A DNA stretch of 64,000 nt from Micromonospora sp. RP3T (GTDB lineage Bacteria > Actinomycetota > Actinomycetes > Mycobacteriales > Micromonosporaceae): assembly GCF_003027925.1 (NCBI RefSeq), contig NZ_PYPS01000034.1, positions 1-64,000 on the forward strand. Direction: 5' to 3'. Below, one piece after another: positions 24,819 to 33,433 of this stretch (positions are counted from its first letter, which is position 1; each line of letters begins with the position of its first letter). A model generated the notes under the pieces. The model ran no database searches. It saw only the letters and a program-made list of their open reading frames with translations, and was not told the origin of the DNA. The position numbers and the translations under genes were made by a program.

Positions 24819-25421
24819 TCACCGAGTGGCCGCCCGCTCCCGGGGGTGCGGCACCCGGACCGACGCCATCCCCGCCGCCGTCGCGGCCGCCACGCCGAGA
24901 TCGGTGTCCTCGAAGACGAGACAGCCGGACGGCTCGACGCCGAGCCGTCGCGCGGCCAGCAGGTAGCCCTCCGGGTCCGGCTTGGGCCGCGCGCAGTCCT
25001 CGGCGCAGATCAGCGTGTCGAACCGGTCGAGCAGGCCCAGCGTGGTCAACGACGCGGTCACCGACTCCCGGGTGCTGCCGGAGACGACCGCGAACGGCAC
25101 CCGCCCGTGCGCGTCCTCGATGTGTGCCAGCACCTCGGGCACGGCGCTCACCCCGGGCAGCAGCCGCTGGAACAGCTCCTCCCGGCGGCGGGCCACCACC
25201 TCGACCGGCATGGCCAGCCCGTGCCGCCGGTTCAGGTCGACGACGATGTCGACGACCGGCCGGCCGCCCCAGGCGTAGAAGAGATCCTCCGGGAACTCGC
25301 AGCCCCACTCGGCCAGCGCCGCGCACCAGGCCCGGTGGTGCACCGGCATCGAGTCGACGATCGTGCCGTCGCAGTCGAACAGGTACGCGCGGAAGTCGCC
25401 GGCCGGCAGCGGAAGGGTCAC
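24819..25421 (-). CDS. HAD-superfamily hydrolase (beta-phosphoglucomutase / sugar-phosphatase type)
   Basis: A 200-residue HAD subfamily I protein. Motif I FDCDGTIVDS has the nucleophile Asp near residue 16, motif II is VVSGSTRES, the motif III Lys lies in RPKPDPEGYLLAARRLG, and motif IV is VFEDTDLGVAAATAAG. A small helical cap follows motif I (MPVHHRAWCAALAEWG). Such enzymes dephosphorylate small sugar phosphates or isomerise glucose phosphate; the substrate is undetermined. GTG at 25421 is chosen because TACCCT lies six bases upstream, giving a leaderless mRNA. Confidence 0.88.
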   Translation of the reverse strand: MTLPLPAGDFRAYLFDCDGTIVDSMPVHHRAWCAALAEWGCEFPEDLFYAWGGRPVVDIVVDLNRRHGLAMPVEVVARRREELFQRLLPGVSAVPEVLAHIEDAHGRVPFAVVSGSTRESVTASLTTLGLLDRFDTLICAEDCARPKPDPEGYLLAARRLGVEPSGCLVFEDTDLGVAAATAAGMASVRVPHPRERAATR

Positions 25422-25482
25422 CGGTGCAGGGTACGCCGAAATCCGCTCGCCTCTTTCCCTCCGCTCTGCCAGGGTCGGCGCC

Positions 25483-25995
25483 GTGCCGAAGACCAGAACC
25501 GCCCGCGCCGACGAACTGACCCGGATCCAGCGCGTCGAGGTGGCCTCCGGGACCCCGTTCCGCGACCTCGGCATGCACGCGGTGGCCGACATGCCACCGT
25601 TGCCGCTGGCGGCGCTGGCCGCCGGGCAGCGCGCCGGCCGGCTGCGGGTGGCGGTCGACGCGGCCGACCGGCCGATCGCGTTCGCGCTCGTCGACCTCGT
25701 CGACGGAGCGGCCCACGTGCAGCAGCTCAGTGTCGACCCGGCGTACGCGCGGCGCGGCATCGGACGGGGCCTGCTCGACGAGGTGGCCGGGTGGGCGGCG
25801 GCCGAGGGGTGGCCGGCGTTGACGCTGACCACGTTCCGGTCGGTGCCGTGGAACGCGCCGTACTACGCGCGCTGCGGGTTCCGTGAGCTGACCGAGGCGG
25901 AGCTGACCCCGGGGCTGGCCGGGTTCCTGGCGGCCGAGGCGGCGCTCGGCTTCGACGCGACCGACCGGGTCGCGATGCGCCGGCCGGTCGACTGA
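25483..25995 (+). CDS. GNAT family N-acetyltransferase
   Basis: A 170-residue GNAT protein. The core reads VQQLSVDPAYARRGIGRGLL, the acetyl-CoA-binding R-x-x-G-x-G loop, followed by LTLTTFRSVPWNAPYYARCGF, which is characteristic of the fold. The substrate is unknown. GTG at 25483 has CAGGGT seven bases upstream and no Shine-Dalgarno, so the start is probably leaderless. It is divergent from the HAD gene across about 60 bp, which must hold both promoters. Confidence 0.85.
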   Translation: MPKTRTARADELTRIQRVEVASGTPFRDLGMHAVADMPPLPLAALAAGQRAGRLRVAVDAADRPIAFALVDLVDGAAHVQQLSVDPAYARRGIGRGLLDEVAGWAAAEGWPALTLTTFRSVPWNAPYYARCGFRELTEAELTPGLAGFLAAEAALGFDATDRVAMRRPVD

Positions 25996-26051
25996 ACCGC
26001 CAGGGTGGGTAATCGATCGCCCGGACCGCGCCGCCGTGCCACGATCGGCCG

Positions 26052-26582
26052 GTGACCCTCACCACCCCCGCCCTGCTGCGCTGGCAGTTCGAGCTGACCT
26101 GGTCGTTGGGTGAGCACCATCTCGACAGGCTGGACGCGGCGGACTTCCTCTGGGAGCCGGCCGCGCTCTGCTGGACGATGCACCGCGACGCGGACGACGC
26201 CTGGCGTCCCGACTGGGCCGACGTCGAGCCGGACCCGGTCCCGGTGCCCACGATCGCGTGGCTCACGTGGCATCTCGGGTGGTGGTGGTCGGTCGCCGGG
26301 GACCACCTCGGCCGGCGGCCGGCCCGGCAGCGTGACGACGTGGTGTGGCCCGGGCCGGGGGAGGAGACCATCTCCTGGCTGCGTCGCCTACGGACGGAGT
26401 GGACGGACGGGCTCGGCTGTCTGACCGCCGCCGACTTGGCGCGTCCCGCCGCCTTCCCGTGGCCGGCGGACGCCGGGCTCACGGTGGCGCACCTCGTCGG
26501 CTGGGTCAACGCCGAACTCATGAAGAACGTGGCCGAGATCGGCCAACTCCGGTTGCTGCGCGCGGCCTCCGGGCGACCCTGA
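26052..26582 (+). CDS. DinB-family (DinB_2-like) protein
   Basis: A 176-residue four-helix-bundle protein. It opens LLRWQFELTWSLGEHHLDRLDAADFLWEPA and has IAWLTWHLGWWWSVAGDH and LTVAHLVGWVNAELMKNVAEIG. The three spaced histidines (in GEHHL, WHLG and AHLVG) fit the metal-binding triad of DinB/YfiT proteins, which include thiol-dependent transferases. The exact reaction is unknown. The GTG start follows CACGAT by six bases. It converges with the SMR gene. Confidence 0.82.
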   Translation: MTLTTPALLRWQFELTWSLGEHHLDRLDAADFLWEPAALCWTMHRDADDAWRPDWADVEPDPVPVPTIAWLTWHLGWWWSVAGDHLGRRPARQRDDVVWPGPGEETISWLRRLRTEWTDGLGCLTAADLARPAAFPWPADAGLTVAHLVGWVNAELMKNVAEIGQLRLLRAASGRP

Positions 26583-26593
26583 CCGATGGTGAC

Positions 26594-26914
26594 TCAGTGG
26601 GCGCCGCCGAGATTGAGCACCACCACGCCGGCGATGACCAGCCCGGCCCCGACGACCTTGGTCACGCTCAGCGGCTCGCCCAGGAACGCCGCGCCGACCG
26701 CCATGATGGCGGCGGTGCCGAGCCCGGACCAGATCGCGTACGCCACGCCGACCGGGACGTCCCGCACCACGAGGGCGAGCAGCCCGAACGCCGCCAGGTA
26801 GCACGCCACCAGCCCGACCGTGGGCCAGAGCCGGGTGAAGCCGTCGCTCGCCTTGAGCAGGCTGGTGCCGATCACCTCGGCGGTGATCGCGAGGGCCAGG
26901 AGCAGGTACGCCAT
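26594..26914 (-). CDS. small multidrug resistance (SMR) efflux protein
   Basis: A 106-residue protein of four transmembrane helices. The family signature is MAYLLLALAITAEVIGTSLLKASDGFTRLWP with the essential helix-1 Glu in TAEVIGT, then VPVGVAYAIWSGLGTAAI and a C-terminal LGEPLSVTKVVGAGLVIAGVVVLNL. It works as an antiparallel dimer exchanging cationic compounds for protons. The ATG at 26914 follows TACGGT by six bases, indicating a leaderless mRNA, and sets the normal SMR length. Confidence 0.92.
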   Translation of the reverse strand: MAYLLLALAITAEVIGTSLLKASDGFTRLWPTVGLVACYLAAFGLLALVVRDVPVGVAYAIWSGLGTAAIMAVGAAFLGEPLSVTKVVGAGLVIAGVVVLNLGGAH

Positions 26915-26940
26915 CGGAGGACCGTACCCGCCGACGTCGC

Positions 26941-26987
26941 CGACCGGGCGGTGACGACGCCGGACGGGCGCCGCCACCGCCCGGTCG
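26941..26987 (-). terminator. 13-bp stem terminator behind the GH9 gene
   Basis: CGACCGGGCGGTG at 26941-26953 and CACCGCCCGGTCG at 26975-26987 are perfect reverse complements with a 21-nt loop. They lie 16 bp downstream of the cellulase stop codon and ahead of the SMR promoter. Confidence 0.6.
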
Positions 26988-27003
26988 CGGGGACGGGAAC
27001 GGG

Positions 27004-29613
27004 TCAGGAGACGGTGCAGGCCTTCCCGTTCAGGGTGATCAGGGTGGGATCGGGGTTGGGGGCGCCGGCGGAGGTGCCGTTCAGGCCGAACGTGGTGGAC
27101 GCGCCCGGTGCCAGCTTGGCGTTCCACGCCAGGTTCTTCGCGGTCACCGTGGCGCCGCTCTGGGCGACCTGCGCCGACCAGGCGTGGGTCACCTTCTGGT
27201 CGCCGGTGAAGGCCCAGCGCAGGCTCCATCCGTTCACCGCCGACGTGCCGGTGTTGCGCACCGTCACCTGGGTGGTGAAGCCGACCGGCCAGCTCCCGTG
27301 CGTGGAGTAGGTGACCGCGCAGGTGGGCGCCGGCACCGCCGCCGCGTCACCCTGGTCGGCCAGGAACGACGCGAGCCAGGCCAGCGCCGAGTTCCAGTTG
27401 ATCGCCACCTCGTTGGTCGAGTACGAGTTGATGTCGTCGACGTAGCACAACATCGGCGCGCAGCCGGCGAGCAGGTTCGCCGCGTACGGGTCCTGGAGCC
27501 CGGCGTTCGGGCCGCCGGCGAGCGAACCGGCCGGCGGGGTCGGCAGGTCCGGGTTGAGCTGGTGGCCGAAGATCCGGCTGTGCTGGTTGTGGGCGTTCTG
27601 CTCGCCCCAACCGGTCACGTAGGACATGTTCAGCGCGTTGCGGCCGAACAGGTAGTCGGCGGCCTGCACCGCGCCGTCCCGGTACTTCGCGTTCCGGCTC
27701 AGGTCGAACGCGGTGGCCAGCACGATCGTGTTGTTCACGATGTTGCTGTTGCTGCCCCAGACGTACGCGTCGGCGGTGCCGGGCATCGGCAGCCCGTACG
27801 CCTGGTCGGCGATCGTGGCCAGGTAGCGGTCCGCGGCGGCGGTGATCGACGCGCGGATCCGGGTCTTCTCCGCCGCCGGCAGCGTGTTCGGCACGGTGGC
27901 CAGGTCGAGCCGGCCCAGCGCGGCCACGCTCTGCCAGCCGAACGCACCGTTGGGGGTGAACACGTCGGCGGTGTGCAGCGGCGAGCCGGTGACGTCGGCG
28001 AGGTACGCCTTGTCGCCGGTGGTCAGCCACAGCTCGACCGCGGCCCAGTAGAACTCGTCGGTGACGTTGTTGTCCTCGTACGCGCCACCGCCGGTGCCGT
28101 CGCTGGCCGAGGCGTAGATCGCCGGGTGCGCCTTGGCCGCCGCGTACGCGGTCTTCGCGGCCGTGCCGCAGCGGGTCGCGTACGCGTCGTCGTACGGGGC
28201 GAACAGCCGCGCGCACTGGGCGGCGACGGCGGCCAGGTTGAGCGTGGCCGCGGTGGACGGCGGGTGCAGCTCGCGCACCTGCGGGTCGTCCTGCGGGGCG
28301 AGCGGGAGGCCGGTCCAGTTCTGGTCGTGGATCTTGTGGTGGACCATCCCCGCCAGCGGCTTGCCGGCCGGCACCTGCATGCGCAGCAGGAAGTCCAGCT
28401 CCCAGCGGGCCTCGTCGAGCACGTCCGGCACGTCGTTGCCGCGCTCGGGCACCCGCAGCGTGGCGTCGCCGAGCGCCGCGCCGCCGTCGGCGGTCTCCGC
28501 GGTCTTGGTGCGCTCAAACGTGTTGAGCAGCTGGTAGGTGGCGATGCCGCCGTTGACCACGTACTTGCCGTGGTCGCCGGCGTCGTACCAGCCGCCGCGC
28601 ACGTCGAGCTTGTAGTCGCAGACGCCGGGCTGGCAGGGCACGTCCGTGTCGCCCTTGTTGGGAGCGACGTCGAGGTGGCCGGCGGGGCGGGCGTACTCGT
28701 CGCCGATCAGGTCGCCGTCGATCGCGATGCCGCTGCGCTGGGCGTAGAAGAACTGGAGCGAGTCGGCGCGCAGCCGGTCGTAGAGCGTGCCGGAGATGTC
28801 GAACGGGTGGCTGGTCTCCCCGTCGACGGTCAGCGTGTAGCCGGTGCCGGGCGTGCGGTACGCGGAGAAGTCGACGGTCTGCACGTTCTGCGCCGACGCC
28901 TCGTCCACACCGCGCGGCGTGCTCTCGCCGCTGGCCACCACGGCCCCGGCGGCGGACTTCAGCTGCCAGGGCAGCGCCCCGGTGGCCTCGGTGACCACGG
29001 TGGCGTGCTTCGGGCCGCCGGGCAGGTAGCCGACCTGGTTGACCCGGACCCGGGGACCGGTGTCCGGCTCGTACGGCGGGGCCGCCTCGCCGCCGCGCAG
29101 CGACACGTTGTCGAGGCAGAACGTCTGCGCCTGCGCGCTGCCGCCGACCTGGAAGATGAGCTGCGCGCCGGCGTTGTCGGCCGGCGCGGTGAACGTGGTG
29201 GTGACGTGCTTCGCGGTGCCGGTGGCGGTGGCGTCCACGCTGGCGTACGTGGTGTACGGGGCGCTGCCGAGCTGGAGCACCGCCTTGAGCGCCGCCCCGG
29301 GGGTGGCGGAGACGTCGAAGGAGAGTTCGTACTCGGCGCCGGAGATCAGTGGCACCGCGTCCTGGCCGATGCCGGCGTCCCAGGGGTTGGCCGTGCCGGC
29401 GGCGACCGTGGTGCAGAGCCGGCCGTCGGTGACCGCCAGCTCACCGGTGCCGTAGGAGAACCAGGGGGAGACGCCGGCGCTGAAGTCGCCGTTGCGGAGT
29501 TGTTCGGGGGCGTCCGGTGGCACCTCGGCGAGGGCCGGGCCGGCGGTGAGGCCGGTGAGCGCCAGGGTGGCGGTCGCGGCGAACGCGACCAGCCGACGAC
29601 GGGAACGGGTCAC
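27004..29613 (-). CDS. secreted GH9 endoglucanase with CBM4/9 and CBM2 modules
   Basis: An 869-residue multimodular cellulase. A signal peptide (about 1-29) is followed by a CBM4/9-like module (about 32-175, NGDFSAGVSPW at its start), a CelD_N immunoglobulin-like domain (about 190-275, RVNQVGYLP) and a GH9 catalytic domain (about 285-745). The catalytic base Asp is in YDAGDHGKY near residue 340, the substrate His in HNQHSRIFGH, and the acid Glu near 734 in STNEVAINWNS. A C-terminal CBM2 from about 760 is bounded by Cys residues. It should cut beta-1,4-glucan outside the cell. GTG at 29613 is the start. A CebR-type box lies 51 bp upstream. Confidence 0.93.
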   Translation of the reverse strand: MTRSRRRLVAFAATATLALTGLTAGPALAEVPPDAPEQLRNGDFSAGVSPWFSYGTGELAVTDGRLCTTVAAGTANPWDAGIGQDAVPLISGAEYELSFDVSATPGAALKAVLQLGSAPYTTYASVDATATGTAKHVTTTFTAPADNAGAQLIFQVGGSAQAQTFCLDNVSLRGGEAAPPYEPDTGPRVRVNQVGYLPGGPKHATVVTEATGALPWQLKSAAGAVVASGESTPRGVDEASAQNVQTVDFSAYRTPGTGYTLTVDGETSHPFDISGTLYDRLRADSLQFFYAQRSGIAIDGDLIGDEYARPAGHLDVAPNKGDTDVPCQPGVCDYKLDVRGGWYDAGDHGKYVVNGGIATYQLLNTFERTKTAETADGGAALGDATLRVPERGNDVPDVLDEARWELDFLLRMQVPAGKPLAGMVHHKIHDQNWTGLPLAPQDDPQVRELHPPSTAATLNLAAVAAQCARLFAPYDDAYATRCGTAAKTAYAAAKAHPAIYASASDGTGGGAYEDNNVTDEFYWAAVELWLTTGDKAYLADVTGSPLHTADVFTPNGAFGWQSVAALGRLDLATVPNTLPAAEKTRIRASITAAADRYLATIADQAYGLPMPGTADAYVWGSNSNIVNNTIVLATAFDLSRNAKYRDGAVQAADYLFGRNALNMSYVTGWGEQNAHNQHSRIFGHQLNPDLPTPPAGSLAGGPNAGLQDPYAANLLAGCAPMLCYVDDINSYSTNEVAINWNSALAWLASFLADQGDAAAVPAPTCAVTYSTHGSWPVGFTTQVTVRNTGTSAVNGWSLRWAFTGDQKVTHAWSAQVAQSGATVTAKNLAWNAKLAPGASTTFGLNGTSAGAPNPDPTLITLNGKACTVS

Positions 29614-29663
29614 GGAGGGTTCCTTCCGTGCTTCTGGGGTGACGGTGGGGGAGCGACGGGAGC

Positions 29664-29677
29664 TGGGAGCGCTCCCA
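29664..29677. promoter_or_regulatory. CebR operator (TGGGAGCGCTCCCA)
   Basis: A perfect 14-bp palindrome identical to the binding site described for CebR/CelR, the LacI-family cellobiose-responsive repressors of actinomycetes. Its place 51 bp before the GH9 start indicates induction of this cellulase by cello-oligosaccharides. No cebR gene is in the window. Confidence 0.88.
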
Positions 29678-29832
29678 ATATCAGGCCGATGTTTCCATCG
29701 CGTTCCGTCGCTGTCAATCGATCCGGTCCGATGGCGGGCGCGTGCCCACGCGCAGTGAGATTCACCGCGCCACGTACGATGGTGGTGATCTCCTAGAGAC
29801 AACCGAGCCCTCGACCTGGCAGGCTGCGTCCC

Positions 29833-30558
29833 ATGACCCTGAAGCTTCGTTCCGTCGGAGCGAGCGACCGTGGGCTGATCCGCAGCGGCAACCAGGACGC
29901 CCAGCACGCGGGCCCCTGGCTGGTCGCGGTCGCCGACGGCATGGGCGGCATGGCGGCCGGCGACCTGGCCAGCCGCATCGCGATCGACGCGATCGCCCCG
30001 CTGGACGTGGAGACCCCGGAGGACGCGCTGGTCGCCGCGCTCCAGGGCGCCATCGAGCGGGCCACCGCGGGCATCCGCGGAGCGGTCGAGGAGGACCCGG
30101 AACGCCAGGGCATGGGCACCACGCTGACCGCGCTGCTGTTCGCCCGCACCGGGAGCTGCCTGGCGCTGGCACACGTCGGCGACTCCCGGGCCTACCTGTT
30201 CCGCGACGGCGTGCTCAAGCAGGTCACCCGCGACGACACGTTCGTGCAGATGCTGGTCGACCAGGGCCTGATCACCCCCGACCAGGCGAGCAGCCACCCC
30301 CGGCGCGCCGTGGTGACCCAGGCGTTGCAGGGCGACCAGGTCTCCCCGGCGTACGCCACCATGGTGCCCCGGGCCGGTGACCGCTGGCTGCTGTGCAGCG
30401 ACGGCCTTTCCAACGTGGTCCGCGCCGACACGCTCACCGAGGTGCTCGGCGAGGGCCTGGACCGGGACGCCTGCGCGGCCCGGCTGATCGACCTCGCGCT
30501 GCGCGCCGGCGGGCCGGACAACATCACCGTGGTGATCGCCGACGTCGTCGAGGAGTGA
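29833..30558 (+). CDS. PP2C-family serine/threonine phosphatase
   Basis: A 241-residue metal-dependent protein phosphatase consisting of the catalytic domain only. It lacks the transmembrane and extracellular parts of PstP. Motifs are NQDAQ near residue 20, VADGMGGMAAGDLAS near 36, GMGTTLTALL, AHVGDSRAYLFRDG, LLCSDGLSNVV and the terminal GGPDNITVVIADV. All metal-binding Asp residues are present. It probably reverses Ser/Thr kinase signalling in the cytoplasm. CAGGCT seven bases before the ATG suggests a leaderless start. It converges with hrpB. Confidence 0.9.
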   Translation: MTLKLRSVGASDRGLIRSGNQDAQHAGPWLVAVADGMGGMAAGDLASRIAIDAIAPLDVETPEDALVAALQGAIERATAGIRGAVEEDPERQGMGTTLTALLFARTGSCLALAHVGDSRAYLFRDGVLKQVTRDDTFVQMLVDQGLITPDQASSHPRRAVVTQALQGDQVSPAYATMVPRAGDRWLLCSDGLSNVVRADTLTEVLGEGLDRDACAARLIDLALRAGGPDNITVVIADVVEE

Positions 30559-30563
30559 GCCCG

Positions 30564-33203
30564 TCAGCGCCGGCGCGGGCTGGCCCGGCGGGTCGGCTCG
30601 GCCGTCGTCGGGTCCTCCGGCCACGGGTGTCGCGGGTAGCGCCCGCGCAGCTCCGCCCGCACCTGCGGATAGCCGTTCCGCCAGAACGAGGCCAGGTCCG
30701 CGGTGACCGCCACCGGCCGTCCGGCCGGGGAGAGCAGGTGCAGCAGCACCGGCACCCGCCCGTCGGCGATCCGGGGCACGTCCCGCCAGCCGAACGTCTC
30801 CTGGAGCTTGACCGCGAGCACCGGCGCCGCCGCATCGGCGTAGTCCACCCGGATCCGCGAGCCGCTCGGCACCGGCAGACGCTCCGGCGCCAGCTCGTCC
30901 AACCGGGCTGCCTGCCGCCAGTCGAGCAGCCGGCGCAGCGCCGTGGTCACGTCGACGCGGGCCAGGTCGGCCCGGCGGCGCGCCCGGCCCAGCTCCGGCC
31001 CGAGCCAGCCGGGCGCGGCGGCGAGCAACGCGGCGTCCGACACGTCCGGCCAGTCGTCGCCGAGCGCCTGTCGGCAGAAGGCCAGCCGGTGGCGCAGCGC
31101 GGTCGCCTCCGGCGTCCAGCGCAGCAGCCCCGGGCCCTCCTGCCGCAGCCCGTCCAGCACCGCCGCCGCGACCAGTTCCGGCTCGGGCGCGGCGAGCGGC
31201 CGGTCGACCAGCTCGATCGCGCCGAGCCGGACCACCTCCCGGGCCACCACCTCACCGCCGGACCAGGCCACCTCCCGAGCGTCGCGCAGCAGCGCCGCGC
31301 CGGCCTCGCGCGCGGTCGCCTCGTCGACCGGCGCGGCCAGCCGGACCCGGGCGGCCGGCGCGCCGGGGGAGCGGTCGGCGACCGCGACGGCCAGCCACGT
31401 CGACCCGGCCAGCCCCGACCCCGCCGCCAGCTCCGCGGCGGTCCCACCGGCCATCAGGTACGCGGACCCGCCGGGCCGCCGCACCCGGGCCAGCCGTTCC
31501 GGGTACGCCAACCCGGCCAGCAGCCCGGCGGCCAGATCGTCCGGCAGGCGCTCAGGCCACCCGCCGGCTTTCTGTCCGGGCTGTTCCGGTGGGCCGCCGA
31601 TGTCTCCGGCGGGCCGGCGCGGGGGTGGACCGGTCGTCGCTCCGGGCTCCGGCCGGCGGTCCGTGGTGCGGGCGGGCAGGGCGGCGCGCAGCCGGCGTAC
31701 CTCGGCCCGCCACCGGGCGGTGGCGGCCGGGTCGGTGCCGGCGCGCAGCCGGCGCCACCGGGCCGGCAGATCGTCCCCCGCGCCGCCCGACGACTCGTCG
31801 GCGAGCACCGCCACCACCTCGGCCGACCGGTCGGCGCCGACCCGCCGCGCGCCGTCGAGCAACGCCCGGGCCAGCCGGGGATGGGCGCCGACCGACGCGA
31901 TCGCCCGCCCCCGGGACGTGATCCGGCCGTCGGCGTCGACCGCGCCGAGCGTGCCCAGGGTCTCCCGGGCCACGGTCAGCGCGGCCGGCGGCGGCGGATC
32001 GGGCAGTGCCAGGCCGCTGCCGTCCGGCGCGCCCCAGGCGGCCAGTTCCAGCGCGAACCCGGTCAGGTCGGCGGTGGCGATCTCCGGTTCGGGCTGCGGG
32101 GCGAGCCGGGCGTGCGTCGCCTCCGACCAGCAGCGGTACACCGCACCCGGGGCCTCCCGCCCGGCCCGGCCGGCCCGCTGGGTGGCCGCCGCCCGGGACA
32201 CCGGCACGGTGACCAGCGCGCCCAGCCCGCGGGCCAGGTCGGTGCGCGGTACCCGGCTCAGCCCGGCGTCCACCACCACCCGCACCCCCGGCACGGTCAG
32301 GCTGCTCTCCGCCACCGCGGTGGCCAGCACGACCCGCCGCCGGACGGTTCCCGGGTGGGCGGTTCCGCGGCCGGACGGTGGGGCCAGCGCGGCGTCCTGG
32401 GCGGCGCCGGAGAGCCGGCCGTGCAGCGGCAGCACGGCGACCGTGTCGCGCAGGTCGGCCAGCCGCCCGGCGACGGCCGCGATCTCGCCGGCCCCGGGCA
32501 GGAAGACCAGCACGTCGCCGGCCCGCTCGCGCAGCGCCCGGCGCACCGTGGCGGCCACGTGGTCCAGCAGCGCCGGGTCCACCCGGCCCGCGCCGGGCGG
32601 GGCGATCGGGCGCGCCGGTGGCGCCCACACCCGGTCGACCGGGTGCAACGCGGCCTCGGCACGGACGACCGGGGCGGGCGCGCCGCCGCCGAGCAGCGCG
32701 GCGAACCGGTCCGCCTGCGGGGTCGCCGACATCGCCAGCAGCCAGAGGTCCGGCCGCAGGGCGGCCCGGGCCTCCACGCTGAACGCCAACGCCAGGTCGG
32801 CGTCGAGTTGCCGCTCGTGGCACTCGTCCAGCAGGACCGCGTCCACCCCGGGCAACTCCGGGTCGTGGTGCAGCCGGCGTACCAGCAGGCCGGTGGTGAC
32901 CACCTCGACCCGGGTCCGGGGCCCGCTGCGGCGCTCGCCCCGGACCGCGTACCCGATCCGGTCGCCGACCCGTTCGCCGAGCAGGGCGGCCATCCGGTGC
33001 GCGGCGGCGCGGGCGGCCACCCGCCGGGGCTGGGCGATCACCACCCGCCCGGGGACCGCGTCGGCGACCGCCAGCGGCGCGGTGGTGGTCTTGCCGGTGC
33101 CCGGCGGCGCCACCAGCACCCCGGCGCCCGCCGCGCGCAGCGCCTCGACGAGCGCCGGCAGCACCGGCCGGACCGGCAGGTCGAGAGCAACGTCGGCGAG
33201 CAC
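30564..33203 (-). CDS. hrpB: ATP-dependent helicase HrpB
   Basis: An 879-residue DEAH-type helicase of the HrpB family. Walker A APPGTGKTTTAP lies near residue 32, QPRRVAARAAAHRMA is motif Ia, LLDECHERQLDADL is the DEAH-like box, MSATP is motif III, and ATQRAGRAGREAPGAVYRCW is motif VI. Winged-helix, HA2-like and HrpB C-terminal regions follow, ending in an Arg-rich tail. Members are RNA-helicase-like; the cellular job in actinobacteria is unclear. It lies downstream of the repeat element at 33245-33414, and the sigma factor gene is upstream on the same strand. Confidence 0.9.
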   Translation of the reverse strand: MLADVALDLPVRPVLPALVEALRAAGAGVLVAPPGTGKTTTAPLAVADAVPGRVVIAQPRRVAARAAAHRMAALLGERVGDRIGYAVRGERRSGPRTRVEVVTTGLLVRRLHHDPELPGVDAVLLDECHERQLDADLALAFSVEARAALRPDLWLLAMSATPQADRFAALLGGGAPAPVVRAEAALHPVDRVWAPPARPIAPPGAGRVDPALLDHVAATVRRALRERAGDVLVFLPGAGEIAAVAGRLADLRDTVAVLPLHGRLSGAAQDAALAPPSGRGTAHPGTVRRRVVLATAVAESSLTVPGVRVVVDAGLSRVPRTDLARGLGALVTVPVSRAAATQRAGRAGREAPGAVYRCWSEATHARLAPQPEPEIATADLTGFALELAAWGAPDGSGLALPDPPPPAALTVARETLGTLGAVDADGRITSRGRAIASVGAHPRLARALLDGARRVGADRSAEVVAVLADESSGGAGDDLPARWRRLRAGTDPAATARWRAEVRRLRAALPARTTDRRPEPGATTGPPPRRPAGDIGGPPEQPGQKAGGWPERLPDDLAAGLLAGLAYPERLARVRRPGGSAYLMAGGTAAELAAGSGLAGSTWLAVAVADRSPGAPAARVRLAAPVDEATAREAGAALLRDAREVAWSGGEVVAREVVRLGAIELVDRPLAAPEPELVAAAVLDGLRQEGPGLLRWTPEATALRHRLAFCRQALGDDWPDVSDAALLAAAPGWLGPELGRARRRADLARVDVTTALRRLLDWRQAARLDELAPERLPVPSGSRIRVDYADAAAPVLAVKLQETFGWRDVPRIADGRVPVLLHLLSPAGRPVAVTADLASFWRNGYPQVRAELRGRYPRHPWPEDPTTAEPTRRASPRRR

Positions 33204-33244
33204 GCCCCCACTCTCGCACCCGCCCCCCTCCTCGCCGCACGCGA

Positions 33245-33414
33245 GTAAGGCGGGGCCCCCGCTTAACGCTTCCGGTAGAGGCGGGGGCCCCGCTTAACGT
33301 CGCCGCGTGCCGCGGCCCTCGTTGGTGGCGCCGATGTCGGGGTCCTGCCGGACCGCGGGTGTTAAGCGGGGGCCCCGCCTCTACCGAATCCGTTAAGCGG
33401 GGGCCCCGCCTTAC
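33245..33414. repeat. large inverted repeat built from four TTAAGCGGGG-type palindromic units
   Basis: A 55-bp left arm (33245-33299) and a 54-bp right arm (33361-33414) are near-perfect reverse complements around a 61-bp spacer. Each arm carries two copies of a GC-rich unit with the core GTTAAGCGGGGGCCCCGCC. Similar gttaa/ggggcccc palindromes recur, in my memory, in Micromonospora genomes. It follows the sigma factor stop and precedes hrpB, so it can act as a strong terminator. I see no gene in 33204-33433. Confidence 0.75.
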
Positions 33415-33433
33415 ACCAACGGGCCGGTAGCCG

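Noticed and set aside
27004..30624. N-terminal extension of the cellulase beyond 29613
   Set aside because: Upstream reading runs through the CebR box and the PP2C gene antisense. The signal peptide starts at GTG 29613.
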